Positions 5,412-5,633 of a DNA stretch of 5,633 nucleotides are shown here, piece by piece. The stretch's first letter is position 1. Each line of letters starts with the position of its first letter. A program made the translations under genes and the position numbers. The notes below the pieces were generated by a model. It worked only from the letters and a program-made list of their open reading frames with translations. It did not search any database and was not told where the DNA came from. The DNA comes from Oscillospiraceae bacterium (GTDB lineage: Bacteria > Bacillota > Clostridia > Oscillospirales > Oscillospiraceae): assembly GCA_017558545.1 (NCBI GenBank), contig JAFYUG010000321.1, positions 1 to 5,633 on the forward strand, written 5' to 3'.

Positions 5412-5633
5412 ATGAACAAGGCAGAACTTATCAACGCTGTTGCCGAGAAGACCGGTCTTTCCAAGAAGGACAGCGAAAAGGCTATAAACGCAACTTTTGA
5501 CACTATCACTCTTGCCATGGAAGCCGGCGAGAAGGTACAGCTGGTTGGCTTCGGTGCATTCGATATCAAGGAGCGCGCTTCTCGTATCGGCCGCAACCCC
5601 AAGACCAAAGAAGAAATCGAAATTCCCGCATCC
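5412..5633 (+). CDS. hup: HU-family DNA-binding protein (3' end outside window)
   Basis: The first 74 codons of a small nucleoid protein (usual length about 90 aa) run to the window edge. HU forms dimers that bind and bend DNA with little sequence preference. The N-terminal helices MNKAELINAVAEKTGLSKK lead into the core VQLVGFGAF (42-50). The DNA-binding arm has RIGRNPKTKEEIEIPAS (58-74), including the intercalating proline at position 63. Lys66 replaces the glycine commonly seen in NPKTGEE, a mild variation. A very strong site AGGAGG (5398-5403) stands 8 nt before the ATG, fitting an abundant protein. It lies 163 bp after mazG and probably has its own promoter. I recall HU between mazG and yabO in many Clostridia; the next gene cannot be seen here. 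Confidence 0.95.
   Translation, partial: MNKAELINAVAEKTGLSKKDSEKAINATFDTITLAMEAGEKVQLVGFGAFDIKERASRIGRNPKTKEEIEIPAS

Noticed and set aside
5297..5608. Minus-strand open frame across the HU promoter and gene
   Set aside because: It is antisense to the unmistakable HU coding sequence and has no homology that I can recognise.

Overview
The window looks like chromosomal DNA from a Gram-positive, probably spore-forming member of the Clostridia. The reasons are an FMN riboswitch in front of a RibU-type ECF transporter subunit, strong GGAGG-type ribosome binding sites, near-consensus sigma-A promoters, an S-layer homology (SLH) protein, and a SpoVB/YabM-type flippase followed by mazG and an HU gene. 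That last order is one I recall as common in Clostridia near yabO/yabP/divIC. The exact genus cannot be told from the sequence.

Layout. Positions 1-167 hold no gene: a perfect AT-rich palindrome, a GC-rich hairpin, a weak terminator-like structure, and a strong terminator (127-160) that ends the leftward transcription unit. That unit (168 to about 944, minus strand) is one gene, ribU, preceded by a complete FMN riboswitch and a promoter. The leader between aptamer and start codon can sequester the ribosome binding site, and a competing pairing with the 5' side of the aptamer is visible, so translational control by FMN is likely. A second promoter, back-to-back with the first, drives rightward transcription from about 1021.

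The rightward block has four closely spaced genes with gaps of 12, 17 and 22 bp and no internal terminator, so it is probably an operon: (1) a SLOG-fold DUF1273/YpsA-like protein, apparently with a CTG start; (2) a secreted protein with three SLH repeats and a C-terminal SGNH/GDSL esterase domain; (3) a 14-TM MOP-superfamily lipid-linked sugar flippase; (4) MazG, whose N-terminal pyrophosphohydrolase site is intact but whose C-terminal site has lost key acidic residues. After a 163-bp gap with its own promoter signals comes an HU-type DNA-binding protein, cut off by the window end.

The SLH-esterase and the flippase both point to the cell envelope: the flippase exports a lipid-linked glycan precursor and the esterase could trim acyl groups from wall polymers outside the cell. 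MazG and HU are housekeeping neighbours (nucleotide-pool cleaning, nucleoid). No mobile element, CRISPR array, tRNA or rRNA was seen, and no wholly new system is evident. The points most worth a second look are the riboswitch expression platform, the degenerate half of MazG, the CTG start, and the SLH-SGNH protein beside a flippase.
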